From Betaproteobacteria bacterium (GTDB lineage Bacteria; Pseudomonadota; Gammaproteobacteria; Burkholderiales; Burkholderiaceae_C): 9,986 nucleotides of DNA. Shown here in pieces: positions 1 through 7,131 of this stretch. The translations under genes and the position numbers were made by a program. The notes under the pieces were generated by a model that did not search any database, was not told where the DNA came from, and saw only the letters and a list, made by a program, of their open reading frames with translations. The stretch lies in the NCBI GenBank assembly GCA_025354965.1, contig JANXLW010000266.1, positions 1 to 9,986 of the forward strand. Direction: 5' to 3'. Position 1 is the stretch's first letter; each line of letters opens with the position of its first letter.

Positions 1-294
1 CAGCGGCGGCGGCAGCAAGGTGTAAATACTGGGATAAGTCGAAGGCCTTTGTGAACACTCCGTGGCAAGCGGTTTGTGCAGCATGAGGTAGGCCTTGTCA
101 TGGTAGGGCCAATCAACACCCTGAACGCGCACCCGAAGGCCAGTTGCTACAAATTCTGCAGCTGCCTGGGTAACTGTAACAAGGGCTGTAGCCTCATTTG
201 ACTCATAAACCTGGACCAAACCTTGCTGCACCAGACCGGCGCACACACGCCGGGTTCCAAAGCCTTGGGAGTAGAGAATGTCCTGTAACTGCAT
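1..294 (-). CDS. rsuA: 16S rRNA pseudouridine synthase, RsuA family (5' part only)
   Basis: The reverse strand from the ATG at 294 stays open for 98 codons to the window edge, so the C-terminal part is missing. RsuA makes a pseudouridine in 16S rRNA (U516 in E. coli) in the cytoplasm. Residues 1-60 fit an S4-type RNA-binding domain (MQLQDILYSQGFGTRR... start). Residues 69-98 carry the start of the catalytic domain: YLMLHKP at 69-75, ECSQ at 79-82 and YPSIYTLLPPPL at 87-98. This matches betaproteobacterial RsuA as I remember it. The catalytic Asp of the GRLD motif would lie just beyond the edge, so activity cannot be judged. The ATG lies 20 bases after the HiPIP stop codon on the same strand, suggesting co-transcription. 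The GGGGA before it is too close to be a good Shine-Dalgarno, so the start is likely but not certain. A related family member such as RluB or RluE is possible but fits less well. Confidence 0.85.
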   Translation of the reverse strand, partial: MQLQDILYSQGFGTRRVCAGLVQQGLVQVYESNEATALVTVTQAAAEFVATGLRVRVQGVDWPYHDKAYLMLHKPLATECSQRPSTYPSIYTLLPPPL

Positions 295-314
295 TCCCCG
301 AGAAGTGCAGGGTG

Positions 315-623
315 TCAGGCCTTCTTGGCGTACGCGCTGCACCAGCCTTTGACTGACACTTGCTTGCCGGCAAACAAAGCGCAGGGGCCAGCATCAGCGC
401 CTGCTTTGCCGGTGTAAAGCTGGCAAGAGCCACAGTTCTGTCCCGCCGCGAACTTCGGAAATTTAACTTTGTCCGCTTTGCTGGCGTCAGCCTTGTAACC
501 TAATGCGGTGGCCGTCGGATCAGTTTCCGAAACCATGGCACCTTGGGCCATGGCAGCGCTACCGGCCACCAGAGCCGTGCTGCCCAAGCTGAGTTGAACA
601 ATGAATTCGCGACGGTTACTCAT
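315..623 (-). CDS. hip: High-potential iron-sulfur protein (HiPIP), Tat-exported
   Basis: A 102-residue periplasmic electron carrier with one [4Fe-4S] cluster cycling between the 3+ and 2+ states. In this family it donates electrons to reaction centres or respiratory oxidases. The N-terminus has a twin-arginine signal (NRREFI at 3-8, then a hydrophobic stretch to about residue 26, ending AMA), consistent with export of a folded cluster protein. The four ligands are Cys64, Cys67, Cys81 and Cys95 (C-x2-C-x13-C-x13-C). The family's GWC context is present at 93-95, and the protein ends a few residues later. Length is normal. The start is supported by AGGA 7 bases upstream of the ATG. It lies 20 bases upstream of the rsuA-like gene and 164 bases downstream of the binding-protein gene. 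No partner redox gene is in the window, so its electron donor and acceptor are unknown. Confidence 0.95.
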   Translation of the reverse strand: MSNRREFIVQLSLGSTALVAGSAAMAQGAMVSETDPTATALGYKADASKADKVKFPKFAAGQNCGSCQLYTGKAGADAGPCALFAGKQVSVKGWCSAYAKKA

Positions 624-787
624 AAATTTTCCTAAGTGATAAAAAAAGTTGTTGCAAGATCGACTTTTGGCAACGACCTTGCCATTTGATTTTACCGAAT
701 CAACACTTCAACCAGGCTTGGCGGTATCCCTGGAAAACTCAAATCCTGATTGACTTGCTGACATCGGTGCAGTTACTGAGCGGCAGT
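624..787. other. Intergenic spacer between the binding-protein and HiPIP genes
   Basis: This 164-base spacer holds the HiPIP Shine-Dalgarno (AGGA at 630-633 on the reverse strand) and the hairpin at 641-680. I found no convincing sigma-70 promoter. The best -10-like element is TAAAAT on the reverse strand around 690-695, but its -35 spacing is poor. No small ORF stands out. Confidence 0.5.
641..680 (-). terminator. Candidate Rho-independent terminator or attenuator before the HiPIP gene
   Basis: Read on the minus strand, AAGGTCGTTGC (680-670) can pair with GCAACAACTTT (655-645). This gives an 11-position stem with one C-A mismatch and one G-T wobble, around a 14-base loop. It runs into seven consecutive T residues (647-641). 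This is the shape of an intrinsic terminator. It lies about 107 bases after the BMP-gene stop, so it could end the importer transcript. The T tract is only 17 bases before the HiPIP ATG, so a HiPIP promoter upstream of it would have to read through the structure. No free energy was calculated. Confidence 0.55.
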
Positions 788-1942
788 TTACTTGTTACCC
801 CCTGGGACTTTGCCCTCGACGCCCTTGACGTAGAAGTTTAATCCACCCAGAAATTTGTCATCCGCGACACTGTCCTTGGCGACTTGAACCTTGCCGGTGT
901 TGTCTGTGATTGGGCCTTTCCAGATGGCGAAACTGCCATCCGTCAGTCCTTTCTTGACTTCTGCCACTTTGGCCTTGGTCTCGGCCGGCACGTCCTCAGC
1001 GATGGACACGATGTCGATGGCACCTTCCTTTACACCCCACCAGGCGCCAGTGCCGCCCTTCCAGGAACCATCGAGCGCTTCTTTGGTGGCCTTGATGTAG
1101 TACGGCCCCCAATTGATCACGCTGGACGCCAAATGGGCCTTGGGGCCATAGGCGGTCATGTCAGAATCCCAGCCGAAGGCACGTTTTCCTTTTGCCTCGG
1201 CGGTCTTCAGAACAGCGGGTGAATCGGTATTCTGGAACAGCACATCGGCGCCACCGTTGATCAGCGACGTTGCCGCTTCCGTTTCCTTAGGCGGGTCAAA
1301 CCAGCCGTTCACCCACACCACTTTGGTCTTGACCTTGGGGTTGCTCGACTGGGCACCCAGGGTGAAACTGTTGATGTTGCGAATGACCTCGGGAATTGGG
1401 ATTGAGGCAACCACGCCCAAAACATTCGACTTGGTCATCTTGCCCGCGATAACACCGGCCATATAGGCGCCTTCGTAAGTGCGGCTGTCATAGGTACGCA
1501 TGTTCTCCGCCTGCTTGTAGCCGGTCGCGTGCTCGAACTTGACATCCTTGGTGTCGGCAGCGACTTTGAGCATGGGTTCCATGTAACCAAAGGTGGTACC
1601 GAAAATCAGTTTGTTGCCCTGCGCTGCCATGTCGCGAATGACACGCTCGGCGTCCGCGGACTCAGGCACGTTCTCGACGAACGAAGTTTTGATCTTGTCG
1701 CCAAACTCTTTTTCCAGCGCCTTGCGGCCGTTGTCATGCGCAAAAGTCCAGCCACCGTCGCCGACCGGGCCAACGTAGGCAAACGCAATTTTGAGTGGCT
1801 CGGCCTTGGGCGCGGACGCTGCCGCTGCCGGCGGGGCCACTGCCGCGGGTTCCTCTTTTTTGCCACATCCGATCAGCACAGCACTGGCCACGGCCGAGAG
1901 TGCCGCGATTTTCAGCAGCGAACGTTTTTTCAGGTCGATCAT
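788..1942 (-). CDS. BMP-family (PnrA-like) lipoprotein, ABC-transporter substrate-binding protein
   Basis: A 384-residue binding protein of the basic membrane protein / PnrA family, which delivers nucleosides or related purines to ABC importers. Residues 1-26 are a lipoprotein signal: basic start, hydrophobic core, and lipobox LIGC with Cys26 as the lipidated residue. An Ala/Pro-rich tether (about 31-48) follows. The periplasmic-binding fold then starts at LKIAFAYVGPVGDGGWTFAHD (from residue 50), and the VGDGGW and HDNGRK segments are typical of this subgroup. Further family-like stretches are GTTFGYME (115-122), YEGAYMAG (156-163) and FGWDSDM (256-262). It is the last gene of the importer set, about 60 bases after the second permease, with its own good Shine-Dalgarno (AAGGA, 6 bases before the ATG). 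Ligand identity is inferred from the adjacent xdhAB genes. Purine bases or nucleosides are most likely, but the sequence does not separate these. Confidence 0.93.
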   Translation of the reverse strand: MIDLKKRSLLKIAALSAVASAVLIGCGKKEEPAAVAPPAAAASAPKAEPLKIAFAYVGPVGDGGWTFAHDNGRKALEKEFGDKIKTSFVENVPESADAERVIRDMAAQGNKLIFGTTFGYMEPMLKVAADTKDVKFEHATGYKQAENMRTYDSRTYEGAYMAGVIAGKMTKSNVLGVVASIPIPEVIRNINSFTLGAQSSNPKVKTKVVWVNGWFDPPKETEAATSLINGGADVLFQNTDSPAVLKTAEAKGKRAFGWDSDMTAYGPKAHLASSVINWGPYYIKATKEALDGSWKGGTGAWWGVKEGAIDIVSIAEDVPAETKAKVAEVKKGLTDGSFAIWKGPITDNTGKVQVAKDSVADDKFLGGLNFYVKGVEGKVPGGNK

Positions 1943-2002
1943 GTCAATTCCTTCTTTGGGGGTTACAACAGGGTTAAGAAAAGGTGAATTATGTACGGCT
2001 GC

Positions 2003-2926
2003 TCAGCCACCGGGATAAAAAGGCTTGCCAATCGATGCCGGCATGTTGATGCGAATCCACTGGGGGTTGCGGGAAATCAGCGCCAACACCACAATCGTCG
2101 ACACATAAGGCAACATGCTCAAAAACTGACTTGGGACCTCGACACCGACACCTTGCAGGTGGAACTGCAGCATGGTCACGCCACCGAACAGGTAAGCACC
2201 AAGCAAAACCCGTGCCGGTCGCCAGGTGGCAAACGTCGTCAAAGCCAGGGCAATCCATCCTTTACCAGCTACCATACCCTCCACCCACAATGGTGTGTAG
2301 ACGATCGAAATGTAGGCGCCAGCCAGACCACACAACGCGCCGCCGGCGACTACGGCCAACAAACGGATGAGACGCACCGGGTAACCCAGCGCGTGCGCCG
2401 ATTCAGGGTTTTCTCCGACGCTGCGCAGTACCAGACCTGCGCGCGTGCGATACAGGAACCAGATCAAACCCAGTGCAAATAAAACGGTCAGGTACACCAG
2501 CGGATGGTGCTTGAACAAGGCCAAGCCCAACAGTGGAATGTCAGACAGATAGGGAATGGCAAAACTGGGGCGCTCGGGGATCTTTTCCTGCACATAGCTG
2601 ATACCGACAAAGGCAGAGAAACCGGCCCCGAACAGACTGACCGCCAAACCCGTTGCGTACTGATTGGTGTTGAGCCAGATCACCAGCGCACCAAAAATAA
2701 GGGCTAGCAACGCACCCGCTCCGATACCGGCGGCAAATCCAATCATGTCATGACCGGAATGGACAACGCCGGCAAAACCGGCAATGGCGGCACACAGCAT
2801 CATGCCCTCGGCACCGAGGTTGACGATGCCCGCTTTCTCATTGATCAGCATCCCCAAAGAGGCCAATGCCAGCACCGTGCCAGCGTTCAGCGTGGCGGCA
2901 ATCAGTAATGCATAGGATTCCATCAT
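2003..2926 (-). CDS. ABC transporter permease, second subunit (nucleoside/BMP-type importer)
   Basis: A 307-residue inner-membrane permease of the BPD_transp_2 class, resembling YufQ/NupQ of nucleoside importers. About eight to nine hydrophobic segments are visible, for example near residues 6-28, 60-84, 92-110, 142-159, 187-210, 240-258 and 270-285. The subgroup hallmark NLGAEGMM is at 36-43. A cytoplasmic coupling-type segment GENPESAHALGYPV is at 171-184. It is expected to pair with the other permease and the double ATPase. Its first ATG overlaps the stop of the preceding permease in an ATGA arrangement, which implies translational coupling. A second ATG follows immediately and could also be used. 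Length is normal for the family. The match is to the family; the transported substrate is inferred from context. Confidence 0.93.
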   Translation of the reverse strand: MMESYALLIAATLNAGTVLALASLGMLINEKAGIVNLGAEGMMLCAAIAGFAGVVHSGHDMIGFAAGIGAGALLALIFGALVIWLNTNQYATGLAVSLFGAGFSAFVGISYVQEKIPERPSFAIPYLSDIPLLGLALFKHHPLVYLTVLFALGLIWFLYRTRAGLVLRSVGENPESAHALGYPVRLIRLLAVVAGGALCGLAGAYISIVYTPLWVEGMVAGKGWIALALTTFATWRPARVLLGAYLFGGVTMLQFHLQGVGVEVPSQFLSMLPYVSTIVVLALISRNPQWIRINMPASIGKPFYPGG

Positions 2927-3978
2927 TTAGCCCACTTCAAGCGGTAATTCACCAGCGTGTCGCACCCCAGCAAGGTGAACAGCAGCAAACCCTGAAATAC
3001 GCCAGTCAGCGACTTGGGCAAACCAAGACGCGACTGTGCGAGTTCGCCGCCAATATAGAACATGCTCATCAAGATTGCAGAAAACACCATGCCCACCGGA
3101 TGCAGTCGTCCGACATAGGCGACGATGATGGCGGCAAAGCCGTAGCCGGCCGGCACATAGGGTGTCAGTTGCCCGATCGGACCAGCGACTTCCAGCGCAC
3201 CCGCCAGACCCGCCATGCCGCCCGACGCCAGCAAGGCAACCCACAAGGCACGGCGCGAAGAAAACCCGGCGTAGCGGGCCGCGGCAGGCGCCAGACCGCC
3301 GACCTGCTGCGCAAAACCGGAACGGGTTCGAAACAGGAATATCCAAGTTCCAAGCACACCGATCAAAGCCAGGAACACGCCAATACTCACTCGCGAACCA
3401 ACGAACAGGCGTGGGATTCGGGTCACCAGATCAAAGGTCTTGGTCTGCGGAAAGTTGTAGCCCTGCGGGTCTTTCCAGGGGCCCGAGACCAGGTAGCTGA
3501 GCACTTGTACCGCCACATAGACCAGCATCAGACTGACCAGAATCTCATTGGCATTGAAGCGGTCGCGCAGCCAGGCCGTGATGCCGGCCCAGAACATGCC
3601 ACCCAAAATTCCCGCCACCAAAACGGCCATCACAATCCATGTGCCCATCGTCTTGTTCGCCAACAATGCCACGCCACTGGCTGCAATGGCGCCCAAAACA
3701 TATTGCCCTTCGGCACCTATGTTCCATACGTTGGAGCGGAAACACACCGCCAGACCCAAAGCAATCAACAGCAAAGGTGTCGCTTTGACCGCCAATTCGC
3801 CCAGCGCATAAGGACTGCTGATGGGTTCCCAGAAAAACACCCTGAGTCCGCTCACCGGGTCTTTCCCCAAAGCCGCAAACAGCACCACGCCGATGATGAC
3901 TGTGACGCAGAGTGCCAGCACGGGCGAGGCATAACCCCACAGTGCCGAAGGTTGCGGCCTGGCTTCAAGCTTAAGCAT
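2923..3978 (-). CDS. ABC transporter permease, first subunit (nucleoside/BMP-type importer)
   Basis: A 351-residue permease from the chosen ATG, resembling YufP/NupP partners of the second permease. Hydrophobic segments are clear near 17-37, 66-81, 93-107, 113-135, 147-164, 197-216, 245-264, 279-290, 296-311 and 325-339. The hallmark NIGAEGQY is at 86-93, and FNANEILVSLML is at 141-152, a conserved cytoplasmic region of this subgroup. A longer reading starting at TTG 3990 is possible. The ATG at 3978 is preferred because GAGGTGG lies a few bases upstream of it, inside the end of the ATPase gene. The gene overlaps the ATPase by 8 bases and the next permease by 4, so the three are almost certainly one operon. 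The substrate is inferred from context. Confidence 0.93.
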   Translation of the reverse strand: MLKLEARPQPSALWGYASPVLALCVTVIIGVVLFAALGKDPVSGLRVFFWEPISSPYALGELAVKATPLLLIALGLAVCFRSNVWNIGAEGQYVLGAIAASGVALLANKTMGTWIVMAVLVAGILGGMFWAGITAWLRDRFNANEILVSLMLVYVAVQVLSYLVSGPWKDPQGYNFPQTKTFDLVTRIPRLFVGSRVSIGVFLALIGVLGTWIFLFRTRSGFAQQVGGLAPAAARYAGFSSRRALWVALLASGGMAGLAGALEVAGPIGQLTPYVPAGYGFAAIIVAYVGRLHPVGMVFSAILMSMFYIGGELAQSRLGLPKSLTGVFQGLLLFTLLGCDTLVNYRLKWAK

Positions 3979-5497
3979 GTGCCACCTCAAGCTGGTTCCA
4001 AAGACCGCTCATCCACTCGCCAATTTTCTCGACCGTGGCTTGCCCGATCGGCACTGACGGCGACAATCGTCCGCGCGCAATGACATGCAGGCGGTCACTG
4101 ACTTCAAATAACTCTTCCAACTCTTCGCTGACCACCAGCACGGCACAGCCGGCATCGCGCAAGGCCAGAATTTCGCCACGAATCTGCGCCGCTGCGCCGA
4201 CATCCACACCCCAGGTTGGCTGCGACACAATGAACAGTTTGGGGTTGGCGTCTATTTCGCGGCCAACGATGTATTTCTGCAAATTACCGCCGGACAGAGA
4301 GCGCGCCACGGCTCGGGGACCACCCGCCTTTACCTTGAAGCGTCGGATGATGCTGGCGGCGTGGGTTTCAAGTTCACCAACCCTGATCCAGCCGCCCGCA
4401 AATCCAGCATGCGAGATCGATTCATTGCGGGTCAGCAGAAGGTTGTGCGCAAGACTTAAAGTTGGCACCGCGCCGCGGCCCAATCGCTCTTCAGGCACAA
4501 AATGCAGACCCAGCCGACGCCTACTGCCAGGGTGCAAAGCTGACACATCCGCCTCGTCAATCAGGATCGAACCGGTGCTGGAACGAGCATCTTCACCCGA
4601 CAAGGCGTACAACAATTCCTTTTGACCGTTGCCGGAAACACCGGCGATCCCCACCACTTCGCCAGCGCGTACCTGCAACGAGATGCCGTCCAGATCAACG
4701 CCAAACTGGTCTTCGCGTGCCAGCGACAAATTCTGCACACGTAGCACCGGTGCACCAAGCTTCGGCTGCTGATGGGTCAACTGAGGCGGTTCGGCACCGA
4801 TCATCATGCGGGATAGCGAGGCATTCGATTCCTGCGACGGGTTGCAAACACCGGTCACCTTGCCACCACGCAGCACGGTGCACGCATTGCAAAGCTCTCG
4901 TATCTCATGCAGTTTGTGACTGATGTACAAAATACTGCAGCCCTCGGATGCGAGCTTCTTGAGCACCACAAAAAGTTTTTCGACAGCTTGGGGAGTAAGC
5001 ACCGAGGTCGGTTCATCCAGAATCAGCAATTCCGGCCGCGTCAGTAAAGCGCGAATAATTTCCACGCGCTGCATCTCACCCACACTCAAAGTATGCACCG
5101 GTCGCGCCGGATCGATGTCGAGCCCGTACTCGGCGGCCTTGGCGACAATGCTCGCGGTGACCTGTTCGAGGGAACTGCGGGTCAGTCCCAACCACACGTT
5201 TTCGGCCACCGTCATCGTGTCGAACAGGTTGAAGTGTTGGAACACCATGCTGATGCCATTGGCCCGCGCTTCCTTGGGACTGCGGATCTGCATATTCTGA
5301 CCGTTGAGCAACATCCGCCCGGCATCAGGCTTGATGGCACCGTAGATGATTTTCATCAAAGTCGATTTGCCGGCGCCGTTTTCACCCAGAACCGCATGCG
5401 TCTCTCCCGGCATGACAGTCAGGCTGACATCGCTGTTGGCGACCACGCCTGGATACCTTTTGGTGATGCCCTCAAGCTGAAGTCGTGGGCTTGTCAT
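3971..5497 (-). CDS. ABC transporter ATP-binding protein with two nucleotide-binding domains (nucleoside/BMP-type)
   Basis: A 508-residue double ATPase from the chosen ATG, resembling YufO/NupO, which powers the two permeases. Domain 1 is canonical: Walker A GENGAGKST (38-46), signature LSVGE (137-141), Walker B LLILDEP with Glu162, and the switch His194 in SHKLHE. Domain 2 is degenerate: the Walker A position reads GVSGNGQKE (286-294), without the usual GKS/T. Its signature LSGGNLQK (401-408) is intact. The Walker B position reads IVSQPTWGVDVG, with Ser-Gln where Asp-Glu is usual. Loss of the second acidic pair is typical of this subfamily, so probably one ATP site hydrolyses. A TTG 23 codons upstream keeps the frame open, but the added residues are not family-like and the homologous part starts just after this ATG. 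The preferred ATG lacks an obvious Shine-Dalgarno. It is the first gene of the operon, divergent from xdhA. Confidence 0.93.
   Translation of the reverse strand: MTSPRLQLEGITKRYPGVVANSDVSLTVMPGETHAVLGENGAGKSTLMKIIYGAIKPDAGRMLLNGQNMQIRSPKEARANGISMVFQHFNLFDTMTVAENVWLGLTRSSLEQVTASIVAKAAEYGLDIDPARPVHTLSVGEMQRVEIIRALLTRPELLILDEPTSVLTPQAVEKLFVVLKKLASEGCSILYISHKLHEIRELCNACTVLRGGKVTGVCNPSQESNASLSRMMIGAEPPQLTHQQPKLGAPVLRVQNLSLAREDQFGVDLDGISLQVRAGEVVGIAGVSGNGQKELLYALSGEDARSSTGSILIDEADVSALHPGSRRRLGLHFVPEERLGRGAVPTLSLAHNLLLTRNESISHAGFAGGWIRVGELETHAASIIRRFKVKAGGPRAVARSLSGGNLQKYIVGREIDANPKLFIVSQPTWGVDVGAAAQIRGEILALRDAGCAVLVVSEELEELFEVSDRLHVIARGRLSPSVPIGQATVEKIGEWMSGLWNQLEVAHA
3983..3988 (-). promoter_or_regulatory. 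Shine-Dalgarno that sets the first permease start
   Basis: On the reverse strand GAGGTG lies just before the ATG at 3978, about 6 bases from AGG to the start codon. It falls within the last codons of the ATPase gene. It supports the ATG over the upstream in-frame TTG at 3990, which would place the Shine-Dalgarno inside the coding region. Confidence 0.7.
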
Positions 5498-5664
5498 ACT
5501 ACTGGTGTGGTCATTTTGATGGATGCGGTATCGGTCGATGAAAATTACACGCAAAGTTGATGCCAAATATATTTCAACCGATATCCTATGCTAGCCTAAA
5601 GCGGTTGGCGCTATCTGATGTTTTACCCTGATTTGGTCCAACTCTTGCATACGAGAAAACCCTG
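5498..5664. promoter_or_regulatory. Divergent control region between the importer operon and xdhAB
   Basis: This 167-base region must carry the promoters for both transcription units. Three copies of a CGGT(T/C)G-like core are visible. TATCGGTC is at 5529-5536. Its inverted form CAACCGATATCC is at 5575-5586, and CGGTTG is at 5602-5607. The first two share the 7-base inverted pair TATCGGT/ACCGATA, and the second and third form the exact dyad CAACCG-N21-CGGTTG. A 10-base perfect palindrome AAATATATTT lies at 5565-5574. On the reverse strand it contains TATATT, a plausible -10 for the importer, though a matching -35 is weak. TATGCT at 5587-5592 is a weak -10 candidate for xdhA. The promoter positions are guesses; the repeats are read directly. 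Confidence 0.5.
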
Positions 5665-7131
5665 ATGAACATCCCAACCATTCAATTCATTCGACGTGGC
5701 CAGATTGTCCGTCTGTCCAACCTAGCACCGACTCGCACCCTGCTGGAAGTCCTGCGCGAAGACCTGAACAGCACTGGCACCAAAGAGGGCTGCAATGAAG
5801 GCGACTGCGGCGCCTGCACGGTGGTGCTGGCTGAGGTAGTGGGAGGCCACATCAAATATAACGCGGTCAATAGTTGCATCCGCCTGGCGCATTCGATCGA
5901 TGGCATGGCACTGTGGACGGTGGAAGACCTGGCTGCGCCGGACGGAACCCTGCACCCGGCGCAGACGGCTATGGTGCAGTGCCATGGTGGTCAATGTGGG
6001 TTTTGCACACCCGGTTTTGTCATGAGTCTGTTTGCCATGTACCAAAACCATGTCTGCCGTGGTGAACTCGTCACGCGCGAAATGGCGCAGGAAGAACTGT
6101 CGGGTAATCTGTGCCGCTGCACCGGCTACCGGCCGATTCTGGACGCGGCTGAGCAGATGGCACAGTTGCCACCGATGCCGATCGACGAAACTGAGTTACT
6201 AAAACAATTGAAACTGCTTGCGCCGGACCAAAGCAATCTCGAAACCAGGGATTCCTACCAGTCGCCGACAACGCTAAGCAATCTGTTGGCCATACGTGCC
6301 GCCCAGCCACAAGCTCAACTGGTGGCGGGCTGTACCGATGTGGGGTTGTGGATCAACAAAATGCACATGCAGTTTGACAAGGTGATTGACCTGACTCGCG
6401 TGCGTGAACTTCAACGCATTGAAAGCTACCCGAACCACCTCGCGATTGGTGCTGCTGTCAAACTTGGCGATGCCTTTGCCGCGTTGCTGGCCGAGCGCCC
6501 TCAGCTACATACTTTTGCCAGCCGCTTTGCCGGTTTGCCGGTGCGCAACTCTGGCACGCTGGGTGGCAATATCGCCAATGGCTCCCCGATCGGCGACTCG
6601 ATGCCGCTGTTGATTGCACTGGGTGCCAACGTCGTACTGATGAGCGTTCGCGGTCATCGGGAAATGCCCCTGGAGCAGCTTTATACCGGCTATCGCAAAA
6701 ACCTGATGACTGCGGACGAAGTACTGGCGTGGATCAAGGTGCCCAAGGCAACACCGGGCGAGCTATTGCGCATTTACAAGATTTCAAAACGCTTTGAAGA
6801 CGACATCTCTGCCGTCTGTCTGGCGGTCAAACTGCAACTGAGCGGCCACAAGATCATGCAGGCATCGATCGGTGTTGGCGGCGTCGCAGCCACACCGGCG
6901 CGTGCCAGCAGAACCGAGGCAGTGCTGAGCGGGCAAGCCTGGACCCAGGCCACCGCACAACAGGCCGGCACGGCCCTGTGCGACGAGTTTTCACCAATCT
7001 CTGATATGCGGGCATCCAGCAGCTACCGCGTGCAGGTTCTGAGCAACTTGCTGCAACGATTCTGGCTGGAGAGTCAGGGTGTACAAAACATCAATCTGGA
7101 ATCTTTCACCCTTGAGGGAGCGGCGACATGA
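5665..7131 (+). CDS. xdhA: Xanthine dehydrogenase small subunit (two 2Fe-2S clusters plus FAD)
   Basis: A 488-residue cytoplasmic subunit that passes electrons from the molybdenum site through two [2Fe-2S] clusters to FAD and NAD+ during oxidation of hypoxanthine and xanthine to urate. The N-terminal plant-ferredoxin-type cluster has Cys43, Cys48, Cys51 (CNEGDCGAC) and Cys71. The helical cluster domain has Cys111 and Cys114 (CGFC) and Cys150 and Cys152 (CRC), followed by TGYRPI. From about residue 195 an FAD-binding domain of the CO-dehydrogenase flavoprotein type follows. It has LVAGCTDVGLW (219-229) and the flavin-binding stretch around RNSGTLGGNIANGSPIGDS (about 293-311), then a C-terminal domain. 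Length matches bacterial XdhA. The ATG at 5665 starts just before the ferredoxin fold; only a weak GAG-type Shine-Dalgarno is seen. The stop overlaps the xdhB start (ATGA). It faces away from the purine-type importer. Confidence 0.96.
   Translation: MNIPTIQFIRRGQIVRLSNLAPTRTLLEVLREDLNSTGTKEGCNEGDCGACTVVLAEVVGGHIKYNAVNSCIRLAHSIDGMALWTVEDLAAPDGTLHPAQTAMVQCHGGQCGFCTPGFVMSLFAMYQNHVCRGELVTREMAQEELSGNLCRCTGYRPILDAAEQMAQLPPMPIDETELLKQLKLLAPDQSNLETRDSYQSPTTLSNLLAIRAAQPQAQLVAGCTDVGLWINKMHMQFDKVIDLTRVRELQRIESYPNHLAIGAAVKLGDAFAALLAERPQLHTFASRFAGLPVRNSGTLGGNIANGSPIGDSMPLLIALGANVVLMSVRGHREMPLEQLYTGYRKNLMTADEVLAWIKVPKATPGELLRIYKISKRFEDDISAVCLAVKLQLSGHKIMQASIGVGGVAATPARASRTEAVLSGQAWTQATAQQAGTALCDEFSPISDMRASSSYRVQVLSNLLQRFWLESQGVQNINLESFTLEGAAT

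Noticed and set aside
203..433. A 76-codon reverse-strand open frame
   Set aside because: It overlaps both the HiPIP gene and the newly found rsuA start in a different frame, and the product shows no recognisable pattern.
1997..2008. GGCTG-CT-CAGCC inverted repeat at the end of the second permease gene
   Set aside because: The loop is too small and there is no T run. It overlaps the stop codon, so it does not look like an internal terminator.
3979..3990. Upstream TTG start for the first permease
   Set aside because: It would place the good GAGGTG Shine-Dalgarno inside the coding region. The ATG at 3978 is correctly spaced behind it.
2866..4083. A 405-codon open frame on the plus strand
   Set aside because: It lies antisense to the two permease genes, and its product is rich in Gln, His and Arg with no family features. 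It is a shadow of the high-GC coding strand.
5498..5566. Upstream TTG start extending the ATPase by 23 residues
   Set aside because: The extra residues are not ABC-like, and the family homology begins just after the ATG at 5497.
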